Assembly: GCF_010015445.1 (NCBI RefSeq)
Contig: NC_053123.1
Location: 6,072,648 to 6,136,647, forward strand
DNA length: 64,000 bases
Direction of reading: 5' to 3'
DNA from: Perca fluviatilis
Lineage: Eukaryota > Chordata > Actinopteri > Perciformes > Percidae
This document shows, one piece after another, positions 43,873 to 54,530 of this stretch. Within the stretch, counting starts at the first letter, position 1. Every line of letters starts with the position of its first letter. The notes beneath the pieces were generated by a model that saw only the letters and a list, made by a program, of their open reading frames with translations, had not been told where the DNA came from and did no database searches. The translations under genes and the position numbers were made by a program.

Positions 43873-44861
43873 CTCGAACCACATTGTTTGCCATGCCCGA
43901 AGGTTTTTTCCAAGATGTTTGGCCAATGAAAACATCTATTGTGACGTGGATGAGAACATGTGGCCAAATAATTGTAAAAAAAACCTGTAACTAATCACAA
44001 CAACAGATAGTTTTGCGCGAAATAAACACACCTAATACACAAGCATATCATTTCCAAATACATTTTGTGAGGCGTAGTTCTCAAGTTAGAGTACACACAT
44101 TATAACAGAGGGAAGACAATCTGTACATTGGTGCATGCAGCTACAGATGTGCCAATACGCAATATGGGTTTACTCCACTAGAGGGTGCCCTAACTTCAAA
44201 TATAAAAAAGCATTACACATTTTATAGCAAGAGGTATGATGTACAGTATGTCACCATAATTACAAAAAAAAAATGTTGCTCAAATGCTTATGATGCTATA
44301 AATATATATAAGGAAATATGAATTATAATATGAACAGGAAGAGTAAAGCCTCAGGTAATGAAGAACAAGCACTGATGCATTTTTTCTCTCCTATATTTTT
44401 CTAAGTAAATGAATTTTTTTTGCATTATTCCTCAGATCAGTTCGTGGCAGGTGGCTGCCACACAACATCCTGTCAAGAGAGGAAGACATCTTCTATGGCA
44501 GACTTTATAGTGGTGTCAGGAAACCCTGTTAATGTTTAAAGTTCACAGATGTTTGAATGTGCAAGGCAGACGGTTCACAGCTGGAGCATCGTCCAAATGG
44601 GACCTTTTTCCACTTCCGTTATTCTTAGACCGAGAGAGAACGTATGGTGTTCTGTTCCCATGGAAGCAGGGATGACACTTATCTCCATGTTCGGGTTTCC
44701 CCACTGTAACTATCTTTCAATTTGATGATGAAAACAGTTTAACAACATGAACGCCATCTGAATAATGTTACGGCGTCGAATGTGAAAGCACAGGGCCGGG
44801 TTCGGAGCCAAAGAAGGAGTTAAAACGTGGGGATCAGTTGTGGAACGGAGTCAGCAGTGCA
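43873..44861. other. Non-coding, no recognised feature
   Basis: No exon-like block or element termini seen. Confidence 0.4.
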
Positions 44862-44869
44862 AAAAACGG

Positions 44870-46830
44870 CAGTGTTGTAATGTAACGGAGTACAAATACT
44901 TCGTTACTGTACTTAAGTAGAAATTTCACGTATCTGTACTTTACTTTGCTATTTAAATTTATGTCAACTTTCACTTTTACTCCACTACATTTCCTAGATA
45001 AAATGTATACTTTTACTCCGTTATGTTTCCACTAAGCATCTTCGTTACTCGTTACTAAAAAATAAAATTAGAAGAAATGTGTGCGACTGCAATAAAGGGA
45101 GGTTTGGCGAATCACTGCTCCTAGATTGCATTACGCACGCTTTTCCGCGACGCCTCTATTTTCAGCTTTGTTTGTTGCTAAAGGAGGAGGAGGACGCACA
45201 ACTGAAACCGCCATGGAAGCATGAGCACCTACTGGAGGACCTCCCGTTATCGTAGACCACCAGGCTCGACATAAGCAATGGCCCGATGGCCCGGGGCCAG
45301 TAAAAACGTATGTCGGGCTGGTTGCAGCCACAGTCACTGGTGTGTGCGTTACTTCACGCAGCACATGTACTGACTGGAAACGTTACCGAGGATTATTTAC
45401 CGCCAATGGCGCAGATGAACTAACGCTACACTCGTTACTGGAAGTAGCCTACAATAAAACCTCCATGATTAAAGAGTCAATACTTATCAATAACCCACCT
45501 ACCTGTTCTACAGGCAGAAACACGTAGAAACCCATATCTCAGTCTGCGCTGTCCACTCTCGTCCACCGCGCTGTGCAAACCCAGCTCTACTCTGCAAACA
45601 GCGACTTTACAAACGAGCTAAAATGAAAGATGTCAGTTTGTAGTCTAACTGTTTGTCTTAATTTGCAACCAATCTTGAACTTTGGACAGACTCTTGTAAA
45701 CGTAGCTGCTGTCTAAACGAGCCATCCTCGCCGCTGGAGCGGTAAACCTATGGATGTATTTTAAGACCAAAACAAATACATGTGGCTACTTAATATGCAC
45801 GTGAATGAAGCGTTCTTCATTCTTGACGATGTTTCCGGTGGTATTATTTAGCAACAGAATTGTCTTATTTCAAATTAGGCATACAGGACTAATCTGAGAT
45901 CATTTTCTAGTTAAGTAGCCTATCTACTTATCATTATGGATTTTCCATGTTTTTAGGGGTTTGCTTACTAATGTAAAAAAATATAGCATTAATTTAGTAA
46001 GAAAGTGAAAATATCAAACAAGATGATGCGTATTAGGTATAATTTTATTTTCTTTATTTGAAAGGCCGGCCCCTGGAGTGTCTGCTTAAAAAAATTCTGG
46101 CCCTTGGAAAAATGTAGTTGGTGACCCCTGGTCTAGCTTTGCTGCTAATGGCACAACATCCAGTGGCAGTGGCTAGCTGGATTAGAACCATTTTCTAAAG
46201 CATAGGTGCAGCGTATATTTTCCTGCTTTTTTGTCCTTTTCCAATCACACCTATGATATTTCTTTCAGGGCCAGTAAAAATGTAGAAGGGGCCAGCAAAA
46301 CTCTGATCTACTGGCCCCCGGGGCCAGTGGGGATTTTTTTTTATGTTGAGCCCTGCGACCACCACGACGATAGTGGTGAACAGGGTAGTGGTGAAGATAA
46401 CGTCATACACCCGTGTTGCAAGAAATGTTTCTGTACATTGATGTCAGCTCTAAAAATCTGCTGTTTGTTCTTTGAGCTTAAGATAATTGCGCCTGAAAAG
46501 TCCTAGAAAAGAATGTGATTTTGATTTGATGAGTGAGATTAAGAAGATATGGGAACCCTGAATATGCTTTATGCTTTACTATAAGAAAGCCACAATAAAA
46601 GTTCTAACCGCTTGCTTTTAAAAAAAAAAAAACTTTTACTTCAAATACTTAAGTACATTAAATATCAGAAAATTACTTTTGATACTTAAGTACAGTATAT
46701 ATCAGATACTTTAAGACTTTTACTTATGTAATATTCTAAAAGGTAACTTTCACTTCTACCAAAGTCGTATTCTAATACGATACTTGTACTTTTACTCAAG
46801 TATTGCTTTCTAGTACTTTATACAACACTG
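44870..46830. mobile_element. 2.0-kb hAT element, perfect 8-bp duplication
   Basis: Ends CAGTGTTGTAATGTAACGGA and AGTACTTTATACAACACTG; AAAAACGG at 44862-44869 and 46831-46838. Subterminal ACTTAAGTA and TTTTACT(C/T)-rich blocks at both ends. More than half is a second element (45262-46355). Confidence 0.95.
45262..46355. mobile_element. hAT-like element nested in 44870-46830
   Basis: Ends AGGCTCGACATAAGC and TTATGTTGAGCCCTG. Flanks AGACCACC (45254-45261) and CGACCACC (46356-46363) match at 7 of 8. GGCCAGTAAAAA subterminal blocks occur near both ends. No transposase recognised. Confidence 0.75.
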
Positions 46831-46838
46831 AAAAACGG

Positions 46839-47163
46839 TGAACACACACACACATCACGTACAGTAGAACCAGAGCCTTCTCTCAGCAGAGTTGATGAAC
46901 TTCCAGGGTATGTAATCAGTCGCTTTGAGCGGGTTTCCTACATGTGAACTCACACAGACTTCCTCAGGTGCTTTTACAGGATGTTTCATTTGGCTGCGTC
47001 AGTCCCTGAGGCTCTAAAGAGGTAAATAATACTCCCAGACCACCCGTCATTTCTTTCACTCTGTCCAAACACCTTTCTTCTTCGGATAAATTTAGTCACA
47101 ACTCAGTCCTGGTTTTATACTCTAACTGTAGTACTGCTACAAACCAGTGGCTGCTTTACATTT
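46839..47163. other. Non-coding, no recognised feature
   Basis: Short single-copy-looking stretch. Confidence 0.4.
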
Positions 47164-47290
47164 AGTCTGGATCGACGAAGTTTCGGGTACGGGGATAGCT
47201 CCGGCCGGATGTCCCTCGCTTTCCGCTTTCTTTGCGTTTACCCTAAACGCCGGTCGCATCTAGGAACATTAAACGGAACCTCTGAGCAAC
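47164..47290 (-). mobile_element. R1 fragment, minus strand
   Basis: Diverged match to the R1 tail (GATAGCTCCGGCCGGATGTC; CTTTCTTTGCGTT). Confidence 0.6.
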
Positions 47291-47321
47291 ATTACACGCT
47301 GAAAATGGAAAGTATATACAT

Positions 47322-47953
47322 ATATGTTTTTTCAAGATTATTTTTTGGGGCATTTTAGGCCTGTATTAGACATGCAGCAAAGTAGCCTGGTTGACACCAG
47401 ACCCTTCTCAGTTGTAACTGAGAGTGGGTCTGGGCAAGCTTCATCCACAGCCCATTTCCAAAGGGGCGTCACCAACGGACGCCGCTCAAATGCCTCTGGG
47501 GCGCAATTGGATAGTCCTTCAACCAATCAGACCAAAGATCCGGGTGATGTAGCAGCGACAGTGGCATCAACGGGTCCTAAGGCTATAATCTGGCATATTT
47601 ACATTTGTGAAAATGTTCATTAATATGTATTGTCCCCCTTTTCTTTCAAATAAATAAATAAAAATAAATAAGTGGCCGTCATGTTGAATGTAAACAAAAA
47701 GCTTCTCGCCGTCGCTGCGCTATCGTCGTCGTGTAAAGCAACCTCAACGGTTGTGATTGGTTCCTCGATTTGGAAAAATTGGAAATGGGCTCGAATGGGC
47801 TCTTGACCAGACTGACAAATCTCAAATTTGCTGGCATTTTTTGTCAGGATTTTCCCAGGCTAGCAGCAAAGGGGCCACAGGCTGGAATTGAACCCACAGC
47901 CACTGCAGCAAGGAATGAGCCTATGCACATGGGGTACAAGCTTAACCAAGTGT
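47322..47953 (-). mobile_element. tRNA-derived SINE split by a MITE
   Basis: The tail part (CATTTTAGGCCTGTATTAGACATGCAGCAAAG) lies at 47330-47382. The body and head resume at 47863 with GCAGCAAAGGGGCCACAGGC and a B-box-like GAATTGAACCC (minus). The two halves join cleanly if 47383-47862 and one GCAGCAAAG are removed. Confidence 0.82.
47383..47862. mobile_element. 480-bp MITE with 9-bp target duplication
   Basis: Starts TAGCCTGG and ends CCAGGCTA; GCAGCAAAG is found on both sides (47374-47382, 47863-47871). A 9-bp duplication suggests a Mutator-like or related element; with one base assigned to the element it would be 8 bp and hAT-like. Inverted repeats are only about 8-10 bp. No gene inside. 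Confidence 0.87.
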
Positions 47954-48264
47954 GAAAAATGTATTTGAGTTCTGAGTTTAAAGTCATTAATGAATTCTGA
48001 CTTTATTCTCACAATTCTGACTTCAAAGTCAGAACTCAAATACATTTTTCACATGTGACCCTAATCCTTTTCTGTAGTGGTTTAATCTATAATTTTTTTG
48101 TATGGCATATTTGACACATCCTGCACTAATCCATACAGCCTATAGTTAGTATGTTAGTTATATTGTACATATTTGTTTTTGTATTTATTGTTTATTTCAT
48201 ATTAATGTATATGTCTATGTATGCACCAACCAAGTGTTACTTACATGGCAAAAAATCCTAAAGA

Positions 48265-48409
48265 GTACAATATTTCACTCTAAAATGTAGTGGAGTATAA
48301 AAGTATAAAGACGCACTAAAAAGGACGTACACAAGTAAAGTACAAGTACCTCATACTTGTACTTAAAGCCAGTAATTAAATCAATGTTATTAGTTACATT
48401 CCACCACTG
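48265..48409. mobile_element. hAT-type right-end fragment
   Basis: Ends TTAGTTACATTCCACCACTG, with subterminal AAGTACAAGTACCTCATACT. No left end. Confidence 0.5.
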
Positions 48410-48837
48410 GGAATGCAACATGTGCTTAGGGTGGATACATTGAAAAAAAACAAAATATGTGGCACATAAAAACAGCATGTCAGTGTATTACAAGAGGGGA
48501 ATCTTAAAAAAAAAATAACACCAACGAGAAATTGCTCTTCAAATAGCGACGTCATGAAACAGCTTCTCCAGTGGTTATAATCTCATTTAAATGCACTACA
48601 TCCCGCCCTCTCATCCCCGCTTCCTTTGGAATTTGATGGAGTCAATTCATTTATTTTGTATACAGATTTCCTTTTTGGATAAGCGAGTCAGAGCTCGCCC
48701 CTCCGCTTCTCTCTGCTGTTGTTGCAGCCCATCTGGGGAGAGCAACCAGCGACGATAGATAGCCATTGTTGTGCGTTACCGAGGCAAATGTGTCCACAGT
48801 GCTCAGTCATCTGAAGGACAGTTCATTAGCACTCTTA
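48410..48837. other. Non-coding, no recognised feature
   Basis: No exon-like block seen. Confidence 0.4.
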
Positions 48838-49395
48838 GGCCTCCTGCACACTGGCTGCGTGGCGTGAGCGTGGCGTTTCTGTTGCGTGTCAGCTGCGTGT
48901 CATTTTCTGTGTCTTTACACACCAGAAACATGTCTGACTGCTGCTGCTAGCCTTGTCTGGACACATGGATGTTTCCCATTGATCAAATGAAATACCATGT
49001 TTAACAGAAATATATACTGATTTGATTACAGCAAAGACAACGTCGGCAGTATTGACGGCAAAATAGGCTCCAGAATATTTCGTTCTGTATCGACGGGTGC
49101 AATATTAGAAAATCGATAATTATTTATTATTATTTTTTTAAATTACATTTACTATATCTGCATTTATGTCAAAACTTAGAGACTTTCAAACATCAAAAGG
49201 TCATTTATTAAATGTATTCGTATCAAAATGACATACACGCTTGCGGTCCTATTTCTAGCATGCACACATTTTCGGTGCGGCTCGAGCCACGACTGAGACG
49301 TACTGAGACCCAGGCAGTGTGCGAGCTCTAACCTGTTAACATGGGAACCGAAATAAAAACGGACACGCCACGCAGCCAGTGTGCAAGCGGCCTTA
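48838..49395. mobile_element. MITE with CACACTGGCTGCGTGGC termini (copy 1)
   Basis: Left end AGGCCTCCTGCACACTGGCT; the right end is the inverse, GCCAGTGTGCAAGCGGCCTT. Interior shared with 56285-56922: ACAACGTCGGCAGTATTGAC, ATATTTCGTTCTGTAT, AAATGACATA. Target duplication unclear. Confidence 0.75.
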
Positions 49396-49601
49396 GCATG
49401 CTAGCAGTTTTCAAATCAGAAGGTATGAAAAGATTTGTGAGTTTTTTTAGTTTAAACACTTATTATTCACTATTGGCAAGGGTTTGAGCAGGGCCGGCCC
49501 TAGTCTTTTGGGGGCCCTAAGCAGGACCACTGCACTTGGCACTAAACCAATTTGTGTATTGTAAATATTAGTTTAAGCACTAATAATGTACAAATACGCA
49601 T
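49396..49601. other. Flank left of the TTAA-bounded block
   Basis: Contains GGGCCGGCCCTAGTCTTTTG, a common fish repeat fragment. Confidence 0.4.
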
Positions 49602-50016
49602 TTAAAGACTAATGTGAGACCTATTAGCAGCAACACTATCTTTAAATAGACCAGCTCTATTATGACCTCTATTGTGGGACATTCTCCTTTGGGGCCCCTC
49701 TGTGGTAGCCCCCGCGCGCCTCAGCGGCACTGCGCTTATGGGTCGGGCCGGCTCTGGTTTGCGGCGAAGGGGATTGGTTTGAGGCCAGAAGTATTATTAG
49801 TAACATTGATTAGAACAGTGGTTCCCAAACTGACACAAATTAGACCGCAGACCCTCATTGGATAAGAATTTGTCCCAGGGGCCCCAATCTGATAGGACTT
49901 GCTTTTTTTTTTATTACAGAAAGTGTATGAAGCCCATGATCAAAATAGTCATACATTCTGTCATTGTGTTAATTATGTGAACAAAAAAATAAAAATTCCC
50001 CCTGGAACCCCCTTAA
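49602..50016. repeat. TTAA-bounded block X, copy 1
   Basis: From TTAAAGACTAATGTGAGACC to GGAACCCCCTTAA. Contains the left part of a CAGTGGTTCCCAAACTGACA hAT MITE (from 49816) that is cut at the terminal TTAA. Copy 2 at 51639-52064 is continuous with the rest of that MITE. Confidence 0.92.
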
Positions 50017-50943
50017 AGTGATGGTTCGGAGTAATTCACCCTAGGGTCCTTTGCACCATGACCTCGAGCCAAACACCCCCCCAGAAGCTTTTTTCACCTG
50101 GGTCTAACATTGGGAGAGTTAGCGTAGCGTAGCGTAGCGTAGCGTAGCATTAGCCGCTGAATAGCTTAGCGCAGGGGCTAATGGACCCACGTTTGTATCC
50201 CGTAAATGACCCCACTAATAATGCCCAAATGATACCAAAGGTCTACACTAGTACAAATAGGTTATGCTCTCATAAAACGATGGAAAAAATTACACAGTTT
50301 GTAAGTTAGAACACTTGCCTGCTGGCTTCTGCTCTCTGTTGCTGTTGCTGCTGCTGCTGCTACCTGCAGTTAGACGAGTGCTTAGGGCCGTCTATAAATT
50401 ACTACACTGAAAAGAGATACAACAAAAATATGTATTAATTTAATGATTAAATAAGGTAATGTCTCCAAACTTACCTCAATTATTACTTGTCTCCTGCTAG
50501 TTATATTACAGCACTTACTTTAAAAAATAAGTTAAATTAAAAAATATTTTTGTTGCATCTCTTTTCGGTGTTGTAATTTGTAGACGTCCCTAAGCACTCG
50601 TCTTACTGCAGCAACAACAACAGCAGAGAGCAGAAGCCAGCAGGCAAGTGTTATTTACATAAACTTCTGGTGTACTTACAAACTTTCCAATCCATCGTTT
50701 TATGAGTGCATAACCTATATACACTAGTGTAGAAGTTTGGTATCATTTCGGGCATTATTAGTGGGGTCATTTAAGAGATACAAACATGGGTCCATTAGCC
50801 CCACGCTAAGCTATTCAGCGGCTAACGCTACTCTACGCTAACTCGCCCAATGTTAGACCCAGGTGAAAAAAGCTTCTGGGGGGGTGTTTGGCTCGAGGTC
50901 ATGGTGCAAAGGACCCTAGGGTGAATTACTCCGAACCATCACT
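50017..50943. mobile_element. Foldback MITE flanked by TTAA
   Basis: TTAA at 50013-50016 and 50944-50947; ends AGTGATGGTTCGGAGTAATT and its complement. The arms are about 430 bp and pair almost throughout, leaving a loop of some 85 bp near 50445-50530. The left arm has a (GTAGC)5 expansion near 50120-50145 that the right arm lacks. Confidence 0.94.
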
Positions 50944-50947
50944 TTAA

Positions 50948-51638
50948 AGCGCCCATATTATGCTCATTTTCAGGTTCATAACTGTATTTTAAGGTTGTAC
51001 CAGAATAGGTTTACATGGTTTAATTTTCAAAAAACACCATATTGTTGTTGTACTGCACAGCTCTCTCTACCTGCTGTAGATCCTCTTTTCACCTGGTTTC
51101 TGTTTTAGCTACAGAGTGAGACCTCTTTTCATCTTCTTCTTCCGTACTATCTTTGATTGCACTCGCACATGCTCAGTAGTTCAGATGTAGATCATGTCAG
51201 CTAGCTAACTCTAGAGACAGTAAAAGAAAGCCTGTTTCTCCAACTTCAGTCAGTTACAAGGCAGGATTAGCTGGGAGACTTCTAAATGAGGGCACACATG
51301 TAAGTAGTTCTTTTGTAGATTATGGTGAACTTGTGTGTGTTGTAGCAGTGCTTTGCTATTGAGAACGACGTAGCATGCTAGCGTTAGCATTAGCGTTAGC
51401 ACGCTAACGAGCTAACGGTTGTGGTTAGCCAGCTCATTTCGGACTGTGACGTCACAGTCCGAGCCGATTTTGAACAGCTCACTAGGAGACTGAAGGCAGG
51501 ACACATTCAGAAACCTGTATCTCACTCAAAACAGCATGGATGGATTTTTTTCAAAGTTTGTATGTGTGTGGAAGCACCAGAGACACAAAAGAACACCCCA
51601 AATCCCAGAAAAAGTGTTTTTTTCATAATATGGGCACT
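50948..51638. mobile_element. TTAA-target MITE, AGCGCCCATATTATG termini
   Basis: TTAA at 50944-50947 (shared with the foldback) and 51639-51642; ends AGCGCCCATATTATGCTC and CATAATATGGGCACT. It carries a perfect 20-bp palindrome around TGACGTCA at 51441-51460 and GTTAGC/GCTAAC runs at 51376-51420. Confidence 0.92.
51441..51460. promoter_or_regulatory. Perfect palindrome with CRE core TGACGTCA
   Basis: GGACTGTGACGTCACAGTCC is its own reverse complement. TGACGTCA is the full cAMP-response-element consensus bound by CREB/ATF dimers. Function here is not shown; it is carried by a MITE. Confidence 0.6.
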
Positions 51639-52064
51639 TTAAAGACTAATGTGAGACCTATTAGCAGCAACACTATCTTTAAATAGACCAGCTCTATTAT
51701 GAGCTCTATTGTGGGACATTTCAAGCGCTCTTGGGGGCCCTCTGGTAGCCACGGGGCCCTTAGCAGCCGCTTAGTTCACTTATGGGTCGGGCCGGCTCTG
51801 GTTTGAGCCTGATGCAGGTGATCGGTTTGAGGCCAGAAGTATTATTAGTAACATTGATTAGAACAGTGGTTCCCAAACTGACACAAATTAGACCGCAGAC
51901 CCCCATTGGATAAGAATTTGTCCCAGGGGCCCCCATCTGATAGGATTTGCTTTTTTTTTTATTACAGAAAGTGTATGAAGCCCATGATCAAAATAGTCAT
52001 ACATTCTGTCATTGTGTTAATTATGTGAACAAAAAAATTTAAATTCCCCCTGGAACCCCCTTAA
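51639..52064. repeat. TTAA-bounded block X, copy 2
   Basis: Second copy of 49602-50016, with an altered stretch near 51720-51780. It continues beyond the TTAA into GGAACCCTGGAGGTCC. Confidence 0.92.
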
Positions 52065-52105
52065 GGAACCCTGGAGGTCCCCGGACCCCACTTTGGGAAC
52101 CACTG
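51864..52105. mobile_element. hAT MITE, CAGTGGTTCCCAAA family
   Basis: 242 bp; ends CAGTGGTTCCCAAACTGACA and CTTTGGGAACCACTG. Flanks GATTAGAA and GGTTCGAA match at 6 of 8. A truncated twin lies in block X copy 1 and a relative at 53048. Confidence 0.8.
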
Positions 52106-53047
52106 GGTTCGAACATATTGCTCCCCCCTACAGTTTAGTACCAATGTTTTTATTTGGTGAATTCACTCTTCATTAACTCAATATAAAGCCTTGCATATTT
52201 CCATCATGAGCCCAGTGCTCTGCCATTTAAATGAATAACGAATGAGGATTTGTCAGAGTAATGCCAGTACACGCCTGTGCTGGAAAATGGTAAAGTCAAA
52301 GCAGACATTTTTGAAAGGAAGTTGGCAGATCGGGACTGCAAATGTGCAGATGATGAAAAGCGTGCCCCGTGGGAGCCTGGTTCAACAGAGCTGAACATCT
52401 TAAAAGGGGCAGTCCAGATGAATTGAGATGAATTGTGATGGGTCCAAAGTATCATGAAAGAAAAGTCGCTAGGGTGTATTAGACTCTGATGTTACGTTAG
52501 AAAATAAAAGCTGAAAAATCTTTGCGGGTAAAAAAAATAATATCATTCAATCACACCAAATAGTGATGAAGACAACTCCCAACAGGACCGACTCCACTGG
52601 AGAAGTAAAGGGGAAGGCTGTGGTGAGCCACACAATGCAGGGAGTAGAACAGTAGAAGAGCCGTAACACGACTTACGACTCAGCAAACAACATCTGTGTT
52701 GCCTCAGCTCCCACAGAGACCCAAAGGGTTGGATGAGTCCAGCGACGCAACAACGGAGTGCTCTGTTGAATCGGACGTCTGAGTTGCTAGTGGAACTAGT
52801 CTAAGAACACGTGGAACCCCTCATTTCCCTCTGGAGAGTTTCCCAGAAGTCATAAAACAATGCATGCAGGCTATCTTAATTATGATTTCCTCAGTTGTAT
52901 TTCTTTTGTGTGTAAGCAAAAAAACAACTAAACAATAAACTGAAAAAAACCCCAAAAACATTCTCTCAGGAAGATGTGTTGTCAGTGCCAAATATGACTC
53001 GGATTATCAACACAAATACCTAAAATTCTCTGCCAGGATTCCTGAAC
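52106..53047. other. Non-coding, no recognised feature
   Basis: Single-copy-looking; an 83-codon minus frame at 52204-52455 has no domain. Confidence 0.4.
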
Positions 53048-53265
53048 CAGTGGTTCCCAAAGTGGAGTCCGGGGACCCCCCCGGGGGTCCTTGAGAGTGT
53101 TCCAGGGGGTCCCCAGCAAAAGAATTGAATAATTTACTATTTTTAACATTGATTTACATACACATCTTGCAATAAAACGTCTGAAAGCAAAAATCCTATC
53201 AGATGGGGGGACCCTGGGACAACATTTTATCAAATGGGGGTCTAATTTGTGTCAGTTTAGTTTTT
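53048..53265. mobile_element. hAT MITE, CAGTGGTTCCCAAA family, worn right end
   Basis: Left end CAGTGGTTCCCAAAGTGGAG. The right side keeps GTCTAATTTGTGTCAGTTT but has lost the terminal GGGAACCACTG. Confidence 0.65.
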
Positions 53266-53850
53266 CTATGTCCCCTTAAAATGCCCATTGCATCCTTAAA
53301 GTATTTGCTTATGTCAGTCCAAGCTTAACTACACACACTTGCTGACCTCAGTGTATTTCATGAGTGAACCCAAATTGTAGGGGACAGTGATGCTAAATGC
53401 TGAATGCTACTTTAAAGTGCATCTTTTCCCCCCCACATGTGAGCCATACATCAAGGCGTCTGTTGATTTCTGACAGTTTTTATAGGGATGGTGGTAGAAA
53501 GGTCTAACTCCTGCGTAAACACAAACCCAGGCACATCTACATGGAGGAAACAAGGTCTGCTGCCAGAGAGGAACTGTGTAAACAGTGTCAAACTACCCCC
53601 TCCATCCAGATGAAGCTGTGCATGTTGTGGCACGGCCTCATATCTGCTCTGGCTAAAGAAGGCTTAACAAGTAGTTGGATTACTAGCCTGTCTAGCATCC
53701 AACAAAAACACTGGAAATTGTTGAGTCTCAGACAGAACATTACATTATATTGTTATAAAGAACCAGCAACATGGGGGCAGGTTTATGGACATTTCCTTGG
53801 AGACTGTCCTCCGAAAAACCCTCCCATAGGTCGTTTGTTCAAGCAGCAAT
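53266..53850. other. Non-coding, no supported gene
   Basis: A 133-codon frame at 53541-53942 runs into the repeat at 53854 and has no domain; rejected as a gene. Confidence 0.45.
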
Positions 53851-53853
53851 CAC

Positions 53854-54055
53854 ATTACATTACATGTCATTTAGCTGACGCTTTTTTCCAAAGCGACTTA
53901 CAATTGCTATACACGCACACCTCTGGAGCAACTAGGGGTTAAATGTCCTGCTCAGGGACACACTGGTTGATGTATCGCAGTTGGAATTGAACCCCTGTCT
54001 CCCACACCAAAGGCATCTGTCATATCCACTGTGCCATCACCACCGCCAATTACGA
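53854..54055. mobile_element. SINE-like conserved fish repeat
   Basis: Begins ACATTACATGTCATTTAGCT and continues GACGC, TCCAAAGCGACTTACAATTG, GGGTTAA, CTGCTCAGGGACAC and TTGGAATTGAACCCC. This string is a very common interspersed repeat in ray-finned fish; I do not assign a family name. Confidence 0.68.
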
Positions 54056-54259
54056 CTGACTCAAAGCAGGAAGTAATGTGACACGTATTAGAGCGCCGAG
54101 TTTCTCACAAGGAGGCAAGTTGGGGTGGAGGATGGGTCAAACAGTCAAACAAACACAGGACTTTCACCGATGACACCGGGGGTTTGTGTCCTGTTTAAAA
54201 ATGTAAGTAAAGGGCAAGTTTTTTTTTTTTTTTTTACTTTAAGGTCAAAAACAGAACAA
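54056..54259. other. Non-coding, no recognised feature
   Basis: No supported feature. Confidence 0.35.
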
Positions 54260-54530
54260 AACTGAGTCACATCACGACCAGCGTAACCGGAAGTGAGGTG
54301 AAGTCTGATTTTAACCAAAACCGCGATCTTTTTCTAAACTTAACTTAAGTATCGTTTGTGCCTAAACCTAACCAAACTGCAACCATATCACAACATTAAC
54401 GGTGTGTTTAAAAACCTGACCGTTACATTCAAAACTGCGACCGACGTGAGGATGGAAAACACTCCTATAGGTCGTATTCGAGGGTAGGAATAAATGACCC
54501 ATATCGTCGTATGGTTTGGAGGACTGGTTG
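54260..54530. repeat. Probable interspersed repeat (AACCTAACCAAACTGC type)
   Basis: CTAAACCTAACCAAACTGCA, ACAACATTAACG and AAAACTGCGACCG are typical of a dispersed fish repeat. No termini could be set and no second copy is clear in this window. Confidence 0.4.

Noticed and set aside
53541..53942. 133-codon open frame
   Set aside because: Its end runs into a common interspersed repeat at 53854 and no domain is visible.
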